Assembly (NCBI GenBank): GCA_017480195.1
Contig: JAFVBE010000001.1
Span: 1-51,635, forward strand
DNA length: 51,635 bases
DNA from: Lachnospiraceae bacterium
GTDB lineage: Bacteria; Bacillota; Clostridia; Lachnospirales; Lachnospiraceae
Reading direction: 5' to 3'
The position numbers and the translations under genes are program-made. This document shows, piece by piece, positions 50,122-51,635 of this stretch (its first letter is position 1; every line of letters begins with the position of its first letter). A model generated the notes under the pieces. It did not search any database, was not told the DNA's origin, and saw only the letters and a program-made list of their open reading frames with translations.

Positions 50122-50148
50122 GGGGGTAACAAAAACTACCCCCCCCCC
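50122..50148. promoter_or_regulatory. Ten-C homopolymer with hairpin in the fapA leader
   Basis: The plus strand has ten consecutive C (50139-50148), read as G10 on the transcribed strand, 41-50 nt before the fapA start. The tract also forms the right arm of a hairpin (gggggta 50122-50128 with taccccc 50137-50143). Such runs slip during replication; here length changes would alter the leader, not the protein. Confidence 0.6.
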
Positions 50149-50350
50149 TATAAAAATGGAGCGGGTTATTTTATATGCCGCCAAAATCGATTGCTCACTT
50201 TACATAGTCAGTCTTATATATCCTATCATATTTTTTATTATTTGTATAATACTTTTTTACACATTTTCGAAATTTTTTCAAAATATAATGCTTTATTAAT
50301 TCAATCTTAATTCATTATCATTCGGTTTCTTAAATTCATAATCACTACCA

Positions 50351-50587
50351 CTACTGCGGATTAGCCCTAAGCCACTCCACTATATCATCACTCTCATACA
50401 TAGGCTTACCATCTATAAATAAGCATGGAACCTGCTGTTTACCACCTACTCTTATAAGCTCCAACCTATCTTCCTCGTTCTTGTGAATGTTATGATACTC
50501 AATGTCTGTACGACCACTTGATTCAATCTCGTTTATTACCTTACGACAATACGGACAAGTTTCAAACATGTATAGCTTTAGCTTCAT
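50351..50587 (-). CDS. Glutaredoxin family protein
   Basis: Thioredoxin-fold protein of 78 aa with redox motif CPYC in FETCPYCRKVI near residue 9, cis-Pro loop KQQVPCLFIDG near 50 (Cys after the Pro is unusual but seen in some members) and the C-terminal YESDDIVEWL helix. It would reduce disulfides using a thiol or thioredoxin reductase. GGAGG precedes ATG 50585-50587. Monocistronic; the upstream ppdK terminator lies just before it. The region between this gene and fapA, 50098-50350, is A/T-rich with only the G10 leader noted. Confidence 0.92.
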   Translation of the reverse strand: MKLKLYMFETCPYCRKVINEIESSGRTDIEYHNIHKNEEDRLELIRVGGKQQVPCLFIDGKPMYESDDIVEWLRANPQ

Positions 50588-50637
50588 CTCAAAGTCCTCC
50601 ATTAACTTTTATCTATTAAAAAATCGACTTTTAAAAA

Positions 50638-50664
50638 TCAGCCCCGAATTAGATTCGGGGCTGA
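50638..50664 (-). terminator. Rho-independent terminator of ppdK
   Basis: Perfect 12-bp stem (tcagccccgaat with attcggggctga, loop TAG), followed on the minus strand by TTTTTAAAAG. It lies 40 nt after the ppdK stop. Confidence 0.9.
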
Positions 50665-50704
50665 CACATAAAGAATTAATTATTTAGTTTACATGCAATT
50701 AATC

Positions 50705-51635
50705 CTACTTATCCGCAATAGCAGCCTGTGCTGCAGCAAGTCTTGCTACAGGTACACGGAATGGTGAACATGATACATAATCAAGTCCAATCTTGTGGCA
50801 GAACTCAACTGATGAAGGATCTCCACCGTGCTCTCCACAGATACCAACATGAAGACTTGGATTAACCGGCTTACCAAGCTTGATAGCCATATCCATAAGC
50901 TTACCAACACCAACCTGATCAAGCTTAGCAAATGGGTCATTCTCAAGAATCTTAGCATCATAGTAAGCATCTAAGAACTTACCTGCGTCATCACGTGAGA
51001 AGCCATAAGTCATCTGAGTAAGGTCGTTAGTACCGAAGCAGAAGAAGTCAGCTTCCTTAGCGATTTCATCGGCTGTAAGAGCAGCTCTTGGAATCTCTAT
51101 CATAGTACCTACTTCATACTCAAGCTTAACGCCTGCAGCAGCGATTTCAGCATCAGCAGTATCTACTACAAACTTCTTAACATACTTAAGCTCTTTAACT
51201 TCACTGGTAAGAGGAATCATAATCTCAGGTTTAACATTCCAATCAGGATGAGCCTTCTGAACCTCTATAGCAGCTCTGATAACTGCCTTAGTCTGCATTA
51301 CAGCGATTTCAGGATAAGTTACAGCAAGACGAAGTCCTCTGTGACCCATCATAGGGTTGAACTCAACAAGTGACTCAACGATTGCCTTAACTTCATCAAG
51401 AGTCTTTCCTGTAGCATCAGCAAGCTTCTGCTGCTCTGCTTCCTCATGTGGAACGAACTCATGAAGAGGTGGATCAAGGAATCTGATTGTAACTGGATTT
51501 CCTTCAAGTGCCTCATAGAGTGCCTTAAAGTCTGACTGCTGATATGGAAGAATCTTATCAAGAGCTTTCTCTCTTGCTTCTACTGTATCAGCACAAATCA
51601 TCTCTCTGAATGCTGCAATTCTATCTTCTTCAAAG
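50705..51635 (-). CDS. ppdK: Pyruvate, phosphate dikinase, C-terminal part
   Basis: The open frame continues past the right window edge. About 310 residues of the C-terminal PEP/pyruvate barrel are present: FLDPPLHEFVP near the start, MMGHRGLRLAVTYPEI, EIMIPLTSEVKEL, YEVGTMIEIPRAALTADEI, FFCFGTNDLTQMTYG, and the catalytic Cys in VGICGEHGGDPSS. PPDK reversibly converts pyruvate, ATP and phosphate to PEP, AMP and PPi; in anaerobes it serves glycolysis. Ends YV(S)CSPFRVPVARLAAAQA, the usual terminus. Confidence 0.96.
   Translation of the reverse strand, partial: FEEDRIAAFREMICADTVEAREKALDKILPYQQSDFKALYEALEGNPVTIRFLDPPLHEFVPHEEAEQQKLADATGKTLDEVKAIVESLVEFNPMMGHRGLRLAVTYPEIAVMQTKAVIRAAIEVQKAHPDWNVKPEIMIPLTSEVKELKYVKKFVVDTADAEIAAAGVKLEYEVGTMIEIPRAALTADEIAKEADFFCFGTNDLTQMTYGFSRDDAGKFLDAYYDAKILENDPFAKLDQVGVGKLMDMAIKLGKPVNPSLHVGICGEHGGDPSSVEFCHKIGLDYVSCSPFRVPVARLAAAQAAIADK

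Noticed and set aside
1-51635. Prophage or integrative element spanning the window
   Set aside because: No integrase with attachment repeats, no structural or conjugation genes; only two small accessory patches between housekeeping operons.

Overview
The window looks like the chromosome of a low-GC Gram-positive anaerobe of the class Clostridia, most likely family Lachnospiraceae. This is inferred from gene content and style: strong AGGAGG ribosome binding sites, short A/T-rich gaps, an Rpn/PD-(D/E)XK 'transposase-like' nuclease, a DUF6472-type small cysteine protein, a FapA/DUF342 protein with FIST and hybrid-kinase genes, a CotF-like protein pair, and pyruvate phosphate dikinase. No rRNA, tRNA, CRISPR array or complete insertion sequence was seen. 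Nearly all genes are on the minus strand; only a methyltransferase and the two CotF-like genes lie on the plus strand.

Layout, in window order. 1-6300: the 5' part of a YtrB-like ABC ATPase with a palindromic operator, an Rpn nuclease, then a small A/T-rich accessory patch (acyl/aryl-AMP ligase, SIR2-like protein, serine recombinase, and a truncated ribbon-helix-helix remnant). 6300-12960: a membrane protein, two HAD phosphatases with a 58-residue cysteine protein between them, and a putative glycolipid operon (PlsC, GT8, and a GT8-PlsC fusion) behind ribonuclease HI. 13100-20200: a membrane-tethered ECF sigma factor with its membrane partner, a flavin reductase, a Na/Pi cotransporter, and a pair made of a gamma-glutamyl ligase (GCS2) and a Cys2 class II amidotransferase. 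20550-27570: a tightly spaced run prfC - tubulin-like GTPase - trkA - trkH.

27700-31200 is a second accessory cluster: a membrane-anchored XRE regulator, a remnant of a VOC gene, a PBECR-type nuclease, a CPBP protease, a complete type III toxin-antitoxin locus (promoter, two RNA repeats of 46-47 nt, terminator, toxin), a VOC protein and an orphan XRE protein. 31480-43000 returns to housekeeping: carB without carA, an SF2 helicase, a patatin-like phospholipase, ThrH, a lipoprotein, a methyltransferase, metY and two CotF-like proteins. 43130-50100 is a signalling operon, fapA - hybrid histidine kinase - dual-receiver regulator - FIST-GGDEF, whose leader carries a run of ten G. The window ends with a glutaredoxin and the 3' part of ppdK.

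The strongest unusual signals are the type III toxin-antitoxin locus; four long imperfect hairpins (125-212 nt) of unrelated sequence, each starting 4-19 nt after a stop codon; the 841-residue tubulin-like protein in a potassium-transport operon; the GT8-PlsC fusion; the sigma factor fused directly to a membrane helix; and the SIR2 gene preceded by a perfect 12-bp inverted repeat. All functions are read from sequence motifs without database searches.
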